19,130 nt of DNA, taken from assembly GCA_020200995.1 (NCBI GenBank), contig JAIVHQ010000224.1, positions 1-19,130 on the forward strand. Direction: 5' to 3'. The DNA is from Flavobacteriales bacterium. Its GTDB lineage: Bacteria; Bacteroidota; Bacteroidia; Flavobacteriales_D; Cryomorphaceae. Below the pieces are notes generated by a model, which did no database searches, was not told the DNA's origin, and saw only the letters and a list, made by a program, of their open reading frames with translations. Position 1 is the first letter of the stretch. Every line of letters begins with the position of its first letter. Shown one piece after another: positions 7,655 through 16,029 of this stretch. Position numbers and translations under genes: made by a program.

Positions 7655-9837
7655 TCGAACATCATGTAGATCGAGTTGAATCCCTGGTTATCGTTTTTCA
7701 AGCGATCCATGAGGATGTTGGTCAACTTCGAGTTGGTATGTGTCCAGATATCAATAATCTGGTTGTATCGTTCGTTGTTTGTAATCAAACCCATTCCGTA
7801 ATTGTCCAGAACGGCTTTTACCTCTTCGGTGGCTTTGGCAACCAATACTTCTTTCTCGGGCGGAATGATTACGTCATTCAGGTTGAATGACAATCCTCCT
7901 TTAAATGCCATGTAAAACCCGAGGCCTTTGATATCGTCGAGGAACTTGGCACATCGCGCCATACCAACCACTTTGAGCACATCACCGATAATTTCCCGGA
8001 GTGCTTTTTTGGTCAGCACCTGGTTGATATATCCGGCCTCAACAGGCACGTGGTTATTAAAAAGAACGCGGCCAGTGGTGGTTTCTATAATAGAATTCTT
8101 GCCTTCAGCATCGGTAAATCGGTACTTAATGTGTGCATGAAGGTCGAGTTTTCCCTCGTTGTGAGCGATCTCAACTTCCTCAGCGTTGTAAAATGTGCCG
8201 CCTTCGCCTTTAACAATGTGATCTTTTTCACTCTTCCTGCCCTTGGTGATGTAGTACAATCCGAGCACCATGTCCTGCGAAGGCACCGCGATGGGAGCCC
8301 CGTTTGCAGGGTTCAGAATATTGTGCGATGCGATCATGAGCATTTGTGCTTCCAGGATCGCAGCGTTTCCCAAGGGAAGGTGAACAGCCATTTGGTCACC
8401 GTCGAAGTCGGCGTTGAATGCCGTACAAACGAGGGGGTGTAACTGGATGGCTTTTCCTTCAATCATTTTAGGCTGGAAAGCCTGAATACCCATTCGGTGA
8501 AGGGTCGGTGCACGGTTGAGGAGGACGGGATGTCCTTTCAATACGTTCTCCAGGATGTCCCATACCACTGCTTCTTTGCGATCAACAATCTTCTTGGCAG
8601 ACTTCACTGTTTTCACAATACCGCGCTCAATCATCTTGCGAATGATGAACGGCTTGTAAAGCTCAGCAGCCATGTCTTTGGGAATTCCGCACTCGTGAAG
8701 TTTCAGCTCAGGTCCCACCACAATTACGGAACGCGCAGAATAGTCTACACGCTTTCCGAGAAGGTTTTGACGGAATCGTCCTTGCTTACCTTTCAAACTG
8801 TCTGAAAGCGACTTAAGCGGACGGTTCGACTCGGTCTTCACGGCACTCGATTTGCGCGAGTTGTCGAAAAGTGAGTCAACAGATTCCTGAAGCATGCGCT
8901 TCTCGTTTCTCAGAATCACCTCGGGAGCTTTGATCTCGATCAATCGCTTGAGGCGGTTGTTTCGAATAATCACCCTTCGATAAAGGTCGTTCAGGTCGCT
9001 TGTGGCAAAACGGCCGCCATCCAGGGGAACCAATGGTCGAAGCTCGGGCGGAATTACCGGAACCACTTTGACAATCATCCACTCCGGCCGATTTTCAATG
9101 CGGAGGTTGGCATCGCGCAGGGCTTCTACCACCTGAAGTCTCTTCAGGGCCTCATTTTTTCGCTGCTGCGAAGTTTCTGTATCGGCTTTGTGGCGCAATT
9201 CGTAAGAGAGTCCGTCGAGGTCGGTCGACTTCAGAAGGTCGTAAAGGGCATCTGCGCCCATTTTAGCAACGAACCTGTTGGGGTCTGCCTCGTCGAGGTA
9301 TTGGTTTTCCTTGGGAAGGGTTTCGAGGATATCGATGTATTCCTCTTCCGTTAGGAAATCCATGCGCTGCAAGGGGTCTCCTTCGATGTTAACGGCCGGC
9401 CCCGGATTGATCACCACGTAGCGCTCGTAGTAAATGATCTGGTCGAGCTTCTTGGTAGGCAACCCGAGCAGGTATCCTATTTTGTTGGGCAGTGACTTGA
9501 AGTACCATATGTGAGCAACGGGTACTACAAGTGAAATGTGTCCCATCCTTTCACGGCGAACTTTCTTTTCAGTCACTTCTACACCACAGCGGTCGCAAAC
9601 AATACCCTTGTAGCGGATACGCTTGTACTTGCCGCAGTGACATTCGTAATCTTTCACCGGGCCGAAGATGCGCTCGCAAAACAAGCCGTCTCGTTCGGGC
9701 TTATACGTCCGATAATTTATGGTTTCAGGTTTCAACACCTCACCGTGGCTTCTCTCCAGAATTTGCTCGGGAGACGAGAGGCTGATGGTGATACTGTTGA
9801 AATTCGCGCTGATTCTATTTTCTTTTCTTAAGGCCAT
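7336..9837 (-). CDS. rpoC: RNA polymerase beta' subunit, N-terminal part (frameshifted after residue 728)
   Basis: This is the N-terminal part of beta', 42 bases after the rpoB stop. It starts at the ATG at 9837 (MALRKENRIS). Visible landmarks are the first zinc finger (C66, C68, C81, C84), the clamp and lid/rudder region, and the catalytic motif NADFDGD (475-481), whose three Asp (477, 479, 481) hold the active-site Mg2+. The protein is normal up to NSIYMMFD (D728, codon 7656-7654). The next residues (CQFLNTLSPP and on, ending at 7336) are the bridge-helix region read in the wrong frame, so about 105 C-terminal residues of this ORF are spurious. The segment that normally follows MMFD in every beta', with the RG...QIRQL.GMRGLMAKP signature, is absent. 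The product as written would be non-functional, and the gene must be intact in the living cell. Confidence 0.92.
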   Translation of the reverse strand: MALRKENRISANFNSITISLSSPEQILERSHGEVLKPETINYRTYKPERDGLFCERIFGPVKDYECHCGKYKRIRYKGIVCDRCGVEVTEKKVRRERMGHISLVVPVAHIWYFKSLPNKIGYLLGLPTKKLDQIIYYERYVVINPGPAVNIEGDPLQRMDFLTEEEYIDILETLPKENQYLDEADPNRFVAKMGADALYDLLKSTDLDGLSYELRHKADTETSQQRKNEALKRLQVVEALRDANLRIENRPEWMIVKVVPVIPPELRPLVPLDGGRFATSDLNDLYRRVIIRNNRLKRLIEIKAPEVILRNEKRMLQESVDSLFDNSRKSSAVKTESNRPLKSLSDSLKGKQGRFRQNLLGKRVDYSARSVIVVGPELKLHECGIPKDMAAELYKPFIIRKMIERGIVKTVKSAKKIVDRKEAVVWDILENVLKGHPVLLNRAPTLHRMGIQAFQPKMIEGKAIQLHPLVCTAFNADFDGDQMAVHLPLGNAAILEAQMLMIASHNILNPANGAPIAVPSQDMVLGLYYITKGRKSEKDHIVKGEGGTFYNAEEVEIAHNEGKLDLHAHIKYRFTDAEGKNSIIETTTGRVLFNNHVPVEAGYINQVLTKKALREIIGDVLKVVGMARCAKFLDDIKGLGFYMAFKGGLSFNLNDVIIPPEKEVLVAKATEEVKAVLDNYGMGLITNNERYNQIIDIWTHTNSKLTNILMDRLKNDNQGFNSIYMMFDCQFLNTLSPPTAPEKVLPIPPLKQRMPVTSQGDWLTLRRTWLFSVKIAAHFADSRLRPSRKMKRSSSRCLSAFWDAPPSTMFSIPILMNLLYRKEMKSEKMLLTP
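7640..7670 (-). other. rpoC: Deletion/frameshift junction inside rpoC
   Basis: The upstream frame stops matching beta' after Asp (7656-7654), and the downstream frame resumes matching at the Leu codon CTG (7654-7652), sharing one base. In known beta' proteins about 40-46 residues lie between these points: the F-loop region and the approach to the bridge helix. The missing length must be a non-multiple of three. The two halves add up to about 1368 residues, against roughly 1410-1435 for Bacteroidota RpoC, which agrees with the loss of about 130-140 bases. Confidence 0.85.
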
Positions 9838-9879
9838 CCTTGGTTATCTTTAAATGCATTAACTCAGAACTCCACCCGA

Positions 9880-12800
9880 TTAATCGAGTGAAACATTCAA
9901 TCCCAAACCTGCCAATTCATTCAACAATACGTTGAACGACTCGGGAATACCCGGCTCGGGCATATTCTCACCTTTCACGATCGCTTCGTAAGCTTTTGCA
10001 CGGCCTACCACGTCGTCGGATTTCACGGTGAGTACTTCGCGCAGGATGTTGGATGCACCGAATGCTTCGAGTGCCCAAACCTCCATTTCTCCAAAACGCT
10101 GACCACCAAATTGCGCCTTACCACCGAGTGGCTGCTGCGTAATAAGGGAGTAAGGTCCGATAGACCTGGCGTGCATCTTGTCGTCGACCATGTGGGCCAG
10201 TTTCAGCATGTAAATCACGCCGACAGTGGCTGTCTGGTCAAAGTAAGTACCCGTACCTCCGTCGCGGAGCTTGGTGACACCGTAGCGCGGTACGTCAGCT
10301 TTGTCTGTGTACTCATTGATCTGGTCGATGGTCGCACCGTCAAAAATAGGAGTGGCGAACTTCAATCCGAGCTTTTGCCCGGCCCATCCGAGTACTGTTT
10401 CATAAATCTGCCCGAGGTTCATACGCGATGGTACACCCAGCGGGTTGAGCACGATGTCTACTTGCGTTCCATCGTCGAGGAAAGGCATATCTTCCTTTCG
10501 CACGATCTTGGCCACAATACCTTTGTTACCGTGGCGGCCGGCCATTTTGTCACCCACCTTGAGCTTGCGCTTTTTGGCGATATACACTTTGGCGAGCTTC
10601 AGAATTCCGCTTGGGAGCTCATCGCCGATGGTGATTTGGAACTTTTCGCGTTTGTAGTTACCTGCGTAGTCGTTGTACTTAATGTTGTAGTTGTGAATCA
10701 GTCGCTTTATCAAACTGTTGATACCATCATCAGTTGTCCATCTACTGGGGTTCACAATACTGTAATCAATAATTGCAAGGGCTTTCTGGGTGAATTTCAC
10801 ACCTTTTTTGATCAGCTCTTCCTTAAAATTATTGAAGACACCCTGAGAGGTTTTTCCACTCACCAGCTTAGAAAGCTTGTCAATCAAAGCATTTTTCAAC
10901 TCGGCTGTCTCGCGGTCAAACTTCTTATCGAGTTCTTCAACGATTACTTTTTCTTCTGACTTTTTCTTCGGAGACTTCACCGCTTTAGCAAACAGCTTCT
11001 TGTCAATCACCACTCCTTTCAATGAAGGGGGCGCCTTCAGCGAAGCATCTTTAACATCACCTGCTTTATCGCCAAAGATAGCGCGGAGCAGTTTTTCTTC
11101 CGGAGATGGGTCGGTCTCTCCTTTCGGAGTGATTTTTCCGATCAAAATGTCGCCTTCCTTGATTTCCGCACCGATACGGATCATACCGTGCTCGTCGAGA
11201 TCCTTGGTGGCATCTTCGCTCACATTGGGGATATCGGGGGTGAGCTCTTCCTGTCCACGCTTCGTATCGCGCACTTCCAGGATATACTCATCGATGTGGA
11301 TTGAGGTGAAGATGTCTTCGCGCACCACCTCTTCGGAGATTACGATCGCATCCTCAAAATTGTATCCCTTCCACGGCATAAATGCCACTTTCAGGTTTCT
11401 ACCGATGGCCAGCTCACCTTGCTCGGTGGCGTAACCTTCACTCATCACCTGTCCGAACTTAACCTTTTGTCCTTTGCGGACGATGGGGCGAAGGTTGGCA
11501 GAAGTGCCTTGGTTGGTTTTCTGAAATTTAATGAGTGAGTACTCTTTCAAATCACCTTCGAAACTCACGAGCTTTTCTTCCTCGTCGCGGGTGTAGCGCA
11601 CCACGATGGTTTTCGCATCGACTGATTCTACTACTCCGTCGCCTTCGGCAGTGATGAGCACACGCGAGTCGCGGGCCACGAGCGGCTCAAGGCCTGTGCC
11701 CACAATCGGGGCTTCGGGTCGAAGCAGCGGCACAGCCTGGCGCATCATGTTTGATCCCATCAATGCGCGGTTGGCATCATCGTGTTCCAGGAATGGAATC
11801 AACGATGCCGCGATAGAGGCAATCTGGTTGGGTGCCACATCGATCAGGTCGATCTTATCGGGGCCCACCACCGGAAAGTCTCCTTCTTTTCGGGCTTTAA
11901 CTGTTTCAGATTCAAAATCACCTTTGGCACTCACCTGGGCATTGGCCTGGGCAATCATTTTCTGATCCTCTTCCTCAGCGCTGAGGAAAATGGGCTCCTC
12001 TTTCAGGTTCACCTTTCCGTCTTTCACGTTGCGGTAAGGGGTCTCGATAAATCCGAGTCTGTTGATTTTTGCGAATACGCAAAGTGAAGAGATCAAACCG
12101 ATGTTTGGTCCTTCAGGAGTCTCAATGGTGCAGAGACGGCCGTAGTGTGTGTAGTGAACGTCACGAACTTCAAAGCCTGCTCGCTCTCGGGAGAGACCTC
12201 CCGGTCCGAGTGCCGACATCCTTCGCTTGTGAGTTACCTCAGCGAGGGGATTGGTTTGGTCCATGAACTGCGAAAGCTGATTGGTACCAAAGAAAGAGTT
12301 GATCACCGAAGACAGGGTCTTGGCATTGATCAGGTCGGTCGGGGTAAATACTTCGTTATCCCGCACATTCATTCGCTCGCGAATGGTACGCGCCATACGG
12401 GCAAGACCCACACCAAATTGGTTGTGGAGCTGCTCTCCCACGGTGCGCACACGACGGTTGCTCAAGTGATCAATGTCATCCACGTCAGTATTGGAGTTTA
12501 CCAGGTCGATGAGGTACTTGATGATCTTGATGATGTCTTCACGCGTCAGGGTGCGCTCTTCGAAACCAGTGTCAACACCGAGTTTCTTATTGATTCGGAA
12601 ACGTCCCACTTCGCCGAGGTCGTACCTGGTTTCGGAGAAGAAGAGCTTGTCTATCACACCGCGGGCGGTATCCAAATCAGGTGGCTCAGCATTACGCAGT
12701 TGGCGGTAGATGTGCTCTACTGCTTCCTTCTCAGAGTTGGAAGTATCCTTCTGGAGGGTATTGTAAATGATGGAGAAGTCGGCGGCGTTGATGTTCTCTT

Positions 12801-13695
12801 TGTGGAGAATCACTGTCTTGGCACCCGATTCGAGAATTTGCTCGATGTGGGTGTCTTCGATAATGGTTTCCCTGTCAATGATTACCTCATTACGCTCGAT
12901 GGAAACCACCTCACCTGTGTCTTCATCTACGAAGTCTTCAATCCATGACTTGAGTACGCGAGCTGCCAATTTACGGCCGATCAATTTCTTGGCGCCTGTC
13001 TTGGTCACTTTCACCTCATCGGCGAGGTCGAAGATTTCGAGAATGTCTTTATCGCTTTCGAAACCGATAGCCCTGAGCAGGGTGGTTACGGGAAGCTTTT
13101 TCTTACGGTCGATGTAAGCGTACATCACCGCGTTAATGTCTGTGGCAAATTCAATCCACGATCCTTTGAACGGGATGACCCTTGCCGAGTAAAGTTTTGT
13201 TCCGTTGGCGTGACGGCTTTGGCCGAAAAACACACCCGGAGACCTGTGCAGCTGGGAAACGATTACCCTTTCGGCGCCGTTTACGCAGAATGAACCGCGC
13301 GGGGTCATGTAAGGAATTGTACCGAGGTACACATCCTGCACGATGGTTTCGAAGTCTTCGTGCTCCGGGTCCGTACAGTACAATTTGAGCTTGGCCTTCA
13401 GTGGAACGGCGTAAGTCAACCCTCGCTCCACACATTCCTGAATGCTATAGCGCGGTGGGTCGATAAAATAGTCGAGAAACTCGAGTACGAACTGGTTACG
13501 GGTGTCAGTGATGGGAAAGTTTTCGCTGAAAACTTTATAAAGCCCTTCATGCTCCCTGTCTTCAGGATTGGTGTCGAGTTGAAAAAATTCTTGAAACGAT
13601 TTCAACTGAACTTCGAGAAAGTCGGGGTAATCGATAAGGTGACGACTCGAAGCAAAATTGATGCGCTCGCCGGGTGATTTCGTTAATGTAGCCAA
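9880..13695 (-). CDS. rpoB: RNA polymerase beta subunit
   Basis: This is the beta subunit of core RNA polymerase, full length at 1271 residues from the TTG at 13695 (MATLTKSPGERINF). I prefer this start because Bacteroidota RpoB normally begins just before the RINF...YPDFLEVQLKSF block. An upstream TTG at 13755 would add 20 unconserved residues and would sit in the T-run of a hairpin. The rifampicin pocket (about 469-500, FFGTNQLSQFMDQTNPLAEVTHKRRMSALGPGG) keeps Asp479, His489 and Ser494 at the usual resistance positions, so a sensitive-type pocket is predicted. The block GRLCTIETPEGPNIGLI and the C-terminal clamp segment GGKAQFGGQRFGEMEVWALEAFGA are intact. It is followed by rpoC and preceded by 132 bases after rplL containing a strong hairpin. 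Confidence 0.95.
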   Translation of the reverse strand: MATLTKSPGERINFASSRHLIDYPDFLEVQLKSFQEFFQLDTNPEDREHEGLYKVFSENFPITDTRNQFVLEFLDYFIDPPRYSIQECVERGLTYAVPLKAKLKLYCTDPEHEDFETIVQDVYLGTIPYMTPRGSFCVNGAERVIVSQLHRSPGVFFGQSRHANGTKLYSARVIPFKGSWIEFATDINAVMYAYIDRKKKLPVTTLLRAIGFESDKDILEIFDLADEVKVTKTGAKKLIGRKLAARVLKSWIEDFVDEDTGEVVSIERNEVIIDRETIIEDTHIEQILESGAKTVILHKENINAADFSIIYNTLQKDTSNSEKEAVEHIYRQLRNAEPPDLDTARGVIDKLFFSETRYDLGEVGRFRINKKLGVDTGFEERTLTREDIIKIIKYLIDLVNSNTDVDDIDHLSNRRVRTVGEQLHNQFGVGLARMARTIRERMNVRDNEVFTPTDLINAKTLSSVINSFFGTNQLSQFMDQTNPLAEVTHKRRMSALGPGGLSRERAGFEVRDVHYTHYGRLCTIETPEGPNIGLISSLCVFAKINRLGFIETPYRNVKDGKVNLKEEPIFLSAEEEDQKMIAQANAQVSAKGDFESETVKARKEGDFPVVGPDKIDLIDVAPNQIASIAASLIPFLEHDDANRALMGSNMMRQAVPLLRPEAPIVGTGLEPLVARDSRVLITAEGDGVVESVDAKTIVVRYTRDEEEKLVSFEGDLKEYSLIKFQKTNQGTSANLRPIVRKGQKVKFGQVMSEGYATEQGELAIGRNLKVAFMPWKGYNFEDAIVISEEVVREDIFTSIHIDEYILEVRDTKRGQEELTPDIPNVSEDATKDLDEHGMIRIGAEIKEGDILIGKITPKGETDPSPEEKLLRAIFGDKAGDVKDASLKAPPSLKGVVIDKKLFAKAVKSPKKKSEEKVIVEELDKKFDRETAELKNALIDKLSKLVSGKTSQGVFNNFKEELIKKGVKFTQKALAIIDYSIVNPSRWTTDDGINSLIKRLIHNYNIKYNDYAGNYKREKFQITIGDELPSGILKLAKVYIAKKRKLKVGDKMAGRHGNKGIVAKIVRKEDMPFLDDGTQVDIVLNPLGVPSRMNLGQIYETVLGWAGQKLGLKFATPIFDGATIDQINEYTDKADVPRYGVTKLRDGGTGTYFDQTATVGVIYMLKLAHMVDDKMHARSIGPYSLITQQPLGGKAQFGGQRFGEMEVWALEAFGASNILREVLTVKSDDVVGRAKAYEAIVKGENMPEPGIPESFNVLLNELAGLGLNVSLD

Positions 13696-13753
13696 GACAA
13701 AAGGATTTGTAGGTTTAAATAGAACGCTATGACAATAGAATACAAAATGTCGC

Positions 13754-13790
13754 AAAAAGGTTTAGCCCACCACGCCGAAACGTGGTGAGC
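13754..13790 (-). terminator. rplL-rpoB intergenic hairpin with T-run, probable attenuator
   Basis: On the minus strand, GCTCACCACG (13790-13781) pairs with CGTGGTGGGC (13774-13765) around a six-base loop TTTCGG. This gives ten pairs including one G-T. After six further bases a TTTTT run follows (13758-13754). It has the form of an imperfect intrinsic terminator lying between ribosomal protein and polymerase genes. In E. coli the same gap holds an attenuator and an RNase III site that lower rpoBC expression relative to rplJL. The same role is inferred here. Confidence 0.6.
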
Positions 13791-13827
13791 TACACCTTAA
13801 CAGTTGATGTGCAAAGGGCTAAGTATA

Positions 13828-14208
13828 TTACTTAAGTTCAACTTCTGCACCGGCTTCTTCGAGTTGTGCTTTCAGCGACTCAGCTTCCTCTTTGGAAACG
13901 CCCTCTTTTACGGGAGCGGGAGCACTGTCAACCACAGCTTTAGCTTCTTTGAGGCCAAGTCCGGTCAGTTCCTTCACAAGTTTAACCACGCCGAGCTTAG
14001 ATCCACCCGCCGCTGTCAGAATTACGTCGAAAGAAGACTGAGCTTCTTCTTCAGCACCGTCGCCGGCACCTGCTCCGGGACCTGCCACTGCTACAGCTGC
14101 TGCTGCGGGCTCGATTCCGTGCTCTTCTTTCAGGTAGGTTGCCAATTCGTTTACTTCTTTTACCGTTAGGCCAACGAGTTGGTCGCCTAGTGTTTTAACG
14201 TCTGCCAT
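13828..14208 (-). CDS. rplL: 50S ribosomal protein L7/L12
   Basis: This 126-residue stalk protein recruits translation factors to the ribosome. The N-terminal dimerisation helices (1-30, MADVKTLGDQLVGLTVKEVNELATYLKEE) are followed by an Ala/Gly/Pro-rich hinge (about 33-52). The conserved C-terminal domain has FDVILTAAGGSKLGVVKLVKELTGLGLKEAKAVVDSAPAPVKEGVSKEEAE. The ATG start at 14208 is 45 bases after the rplJ stop. Length and motif order are typical. Confidence 0.97.
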   Translation of the reverse strand: MADVKTLGDQLVGLTVKEVNELATYLKEEHGIEPAAAAVAVAGPGAGAGDGAEEEAQSSFDVILTAAGGSKLGVVKLVKELTGLGLKEAKAVVDSAPAPVKEGVSKEEAESLKAQLEEAGAEVELK

Positions 14209-14253
14209 TTTATTTGATTTTAAGTTTGTTGGTCTGTTGTTTGTTTTGAAAAA

Positions 14254-14772
14254 TTATCGTTCGGAAAGTGTTTTTACGAGTCCTGCAACGGTGTTGCCTC
14301 CTGACTTCAATGCACCTACCACGTTTTGGATTGGAGATTGGAGCAAGGCGACCACTTCGCCGATGAGCTCTTCGCGCGACTTGATGTCTACAAGGGTTTG
14401 CAGTTGATCGTCGCCTACATAACACATTTCTTCAACATAAGCCCCTTTCAATAAAGGCTTAGGATGTTTTTTTCTGAACTCTTTGATAAGCTTGGCAGGT
14501 GCATTTCCAGTGTCCGAAAGCAATACTGCAGTCGGTCCGGCGAGCACATCGTACAAGCCTGAGAAGTCTTTGCCTTCCACACGTTCAAAAGCTTTCATCA
14601 ACAGGGTATTTTTTACCACGTTGAGCTTTATTCCTTGTGTGAAGCAGGTTCTTCTAAGGTTTGAAGTTGCCTCTGCATTGAGTTCTGAAGTATCGGCCAG
14701 ATACACCACGTCGTTTTCGGTCAGTGTCACGGCCAAGTCTTCAATGAGTTGATTCTTTTCAGCTTTTGTCAT
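14254..14772 (-). CDS. rplJ: 50S ribosomal protein L10
   Basis: This 172-residue protein anchors the L7/L12 dimers at the ribosome stalk base. It begins MTKAEKNQLIEDLA, with the conserved central part GIKLNVVKNTLLMKAFE and the segment GPTAVLLSDTGNAPAKLIKEF. The C-terminal helix (about 140-172) binds L12. Only 18 bases separate it from rplA, so the long L10 leader that many bacteria keep before rplJ is absent as a separate intergenic region. Confidence 0.97.
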   Translation of the reverse strand: MTKAEKNQLIEDLAVTLTENDVVYLADTSELNAEATSNLRRTCFTQGIKLNVVKNTLLMKAFERVEGKDFSGLYDVLAGPTAVLLSDTGNAPAKLIKEFRKKHPKPLLKGAYVEEMCYVGDDQLQTLVDIKSREELIGEVVALLQSPIQNVVGALKSGGNTVAGLVKTLSER

Positions 14773-14790
14773 TTCTTGCTTGTTTGTCCG

Positions 14791-15483
14791 TTAAACTGAT
14801 GCCGCTTTTGTTTCGACATTGATACCAGGCGACATCGTTGCGCTCATAGAAATGCTCTTGATGTAAATACCCTTGGCAGCTGAAGGTTTCAGCTTCCTGA
14901 GGGTACTGATTACCTCGTGTGCGTTCTCTTTGATTTTTTGTGCGTCAAACGATATTTTTCCCACGGTGGCGTGAATGATTCCGTACTTGTCGACTTTGAA
15001 GTCGATTTTACCGGCTTTCACATCCTGCACCGCTTTGGCCACATCCATTGTCACCGTACCCGTTTTGGGGTTGGGCATCAAACCACGCGGACCGAGAATT
15101 CGGCCCAAGGCTCCTACCTTACCCATTACGTTTGGTGTTGTAATGATTACATCTACATCGGTCCAGCCGCCTTTGATCTTTTCGATGTACTCGTCCAACC
15201 CTACAAAGTCAGCTCCGGCCTCAGTGGCTTCGGCATCTTTATCGGGGGTACAGAGTACAAGAACGCGAACGTCTTTACCGGTACCGTGTGGCAAAGAGAC
15301 ACTGCCCCTTACCATCTGGTTAGCTTTTCTCGGGTCTACTCCGAGGCGCACAGCAATATCTACAGTAGCATCAAATTTTGTAGTGGAAATCTCCTTTACA
15401 ATTCCCGATGCTTCTTCAAGTGTATATGCTTTGGCCGTGTCGTATTTTCCCAACGCTTCTTTTCGTTTTTTTGAAACTTGCAT
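14791..15483 (-). CDS. rplA: 50S ribosomal protein L1
   Basis: This 230-residue protein of the mobile L1 stalk helps move tRNA out of the E site and, in many bacteria, represses its own mRNA. Typical segments are TKFDATVDIAVRLGVDPRKANQMVRGSVSLPHGTGK, the GRILGPRGLMPNPKTGTVT block and the RNA-contacting C-terminal part. It starts 16 bases after rplK. Length and motifs are normal for the family. Confidence 0.97.
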   Translation of the reverse strand: MQVSKKRKEALGKYDTAKAYTLEEASGIVKEISTTKFDATVDIAVRLGVDPRKANQMVRGSVSLPHGTGKDVRVLVLCTPDKDAEATEAGADFVGLDEYIEKIKGGWTDVDVIITTPNVMGKVGALGRILGPRGLMPNPKTGTVTMDVAKAVQDVKAGKIDFKVDKYGIIHATVGKISFDAQKIKENAHEVISTLRKLKPSAAKGIYIKSISMSATMSPGINVETKAASV

Positions 15484-15499
15484 AAAAAAGTTTTTACCG

Positions 15500-15937
15500 T
15501 TAAAAGGGCTTTTGGCCCTTTACATTAAGTCCCATACTACGTGCGGTTCCCGCAACCATCATCATCGCCGATTCTATGGTGAAAGCATTCAGGTCAGACA
15601 TTTTGTCTTCCGCGATAGCTTTTACCTGATCCCAGGTAACGCTACCTACTTTCAGCCTGTTCGACTCTGCCGAACCCGACTTGATTTTGGCCGCTTCCTT
15701 CAGCTGTATAGCTGCCGGAGGAGTTTTGACAATAAAGTCAAAAGACTTATCGCCGTACACGGTGATTACTACAGGCAAAACTTTTCCAGCTTGTTCTTGT
15801 GTTCGAGCATTAAACTGCTTGCAGAACTCCATGATGTTCACCCCTTTCGCGCCCAATGCGGGCCCTACGGGAGGTGAGGGATTGGCAGCTCCGCCTTTCA
15901 CTTGCAGCTTAATCATGCCACTTACTTCTCTAGCCAT
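15500..15937 (-). CDS. rplK: 50S ribosomal protein L11
   Basis: This 145-residue protein of the GTPase-associated centre binds 23S rRNA helices 43/44. The N-terminal domain has the proline-rich switch GGAANPSPPVGPALGAKGVNIMEFCKQFNART, and the C-terminal RNA-binding domain ends with the conserved ESAMMMVAGTARSMGL block. It is preceded by a 92-base gap with a structured leader, and is followed closely by rplA, as usual. Confidence 0.97.
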   Translation of the reverse strand: MAREVSGMIKLQVKGGAANPSPPVGPALGAKGVNIMEFCKQFNARTQEQAGKVLPVVITVYGDKSFDFIVKTPPAAIQLKEAAKIKSGSAESNRLKVGSVTWDQVKAIAEDKMSDLNAFTIESAMMMVAGTARSMGLNVKGQKPF

Positions 15938-15961
15938 TTAAGTTTTCGTTTAGTATATATT

Positions 15962-16025
15962 GATTCAGCCTAAAACTTGGAAGCCCTCCGCCGTTTGCAT
16001 CATGCGGAAAGTCGGCTGTTGAATC
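15962..16025 (-). promoter_or_regulatory. Structured leader before rplK, candidate L1 autoregulatory site
   Basis: In the nusG-rplK gap the minus strand reads GATTC AAC AGCC at 16025-16014 and GGCTGAATC at 15970-15962. These form a nine-pair stem with a three-base bulge, enclosing about 43 bases that include a smaller CCG...CGG stem around CATGATGCAAA. L1 represses rplK-rplA in many bacteria by binding a leader that imitates its rRNA site, and this is the expected place. Similarity to the L1 site is not proved; the assignment rests on position and structure. Confidence 0.45.
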
Positions 16026-16029
16026 CTTA

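Noticed and set aside
7640..7670. Intein or insertion in rpoC
   Set aside because: Sequence is lost, not gained, at the junction; there are no splicing motifs.
10111..10959. 282-codon plus-strand frame opposite rpoB
   Set aside because: It lies wholly antisense to strongly conserved rpoB coding sequence and resembles no family; it is a shadow frame.
12145..12948. 267-codon plus-strand frame opposite rpoB
   Set aside because: It is antisense to the conserved beta subunit region, with no recognisable motif.
14773..14790. L10 leader before rplJ
   Set aside because: The rplA-rplJ gap is only 18 bases, too short for that structure.
14975..15877. 300-codon plus-strand frame across rplA and rplK
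   Set aside because: It runs antisense through two certain ribosomal protein genes and their gap.
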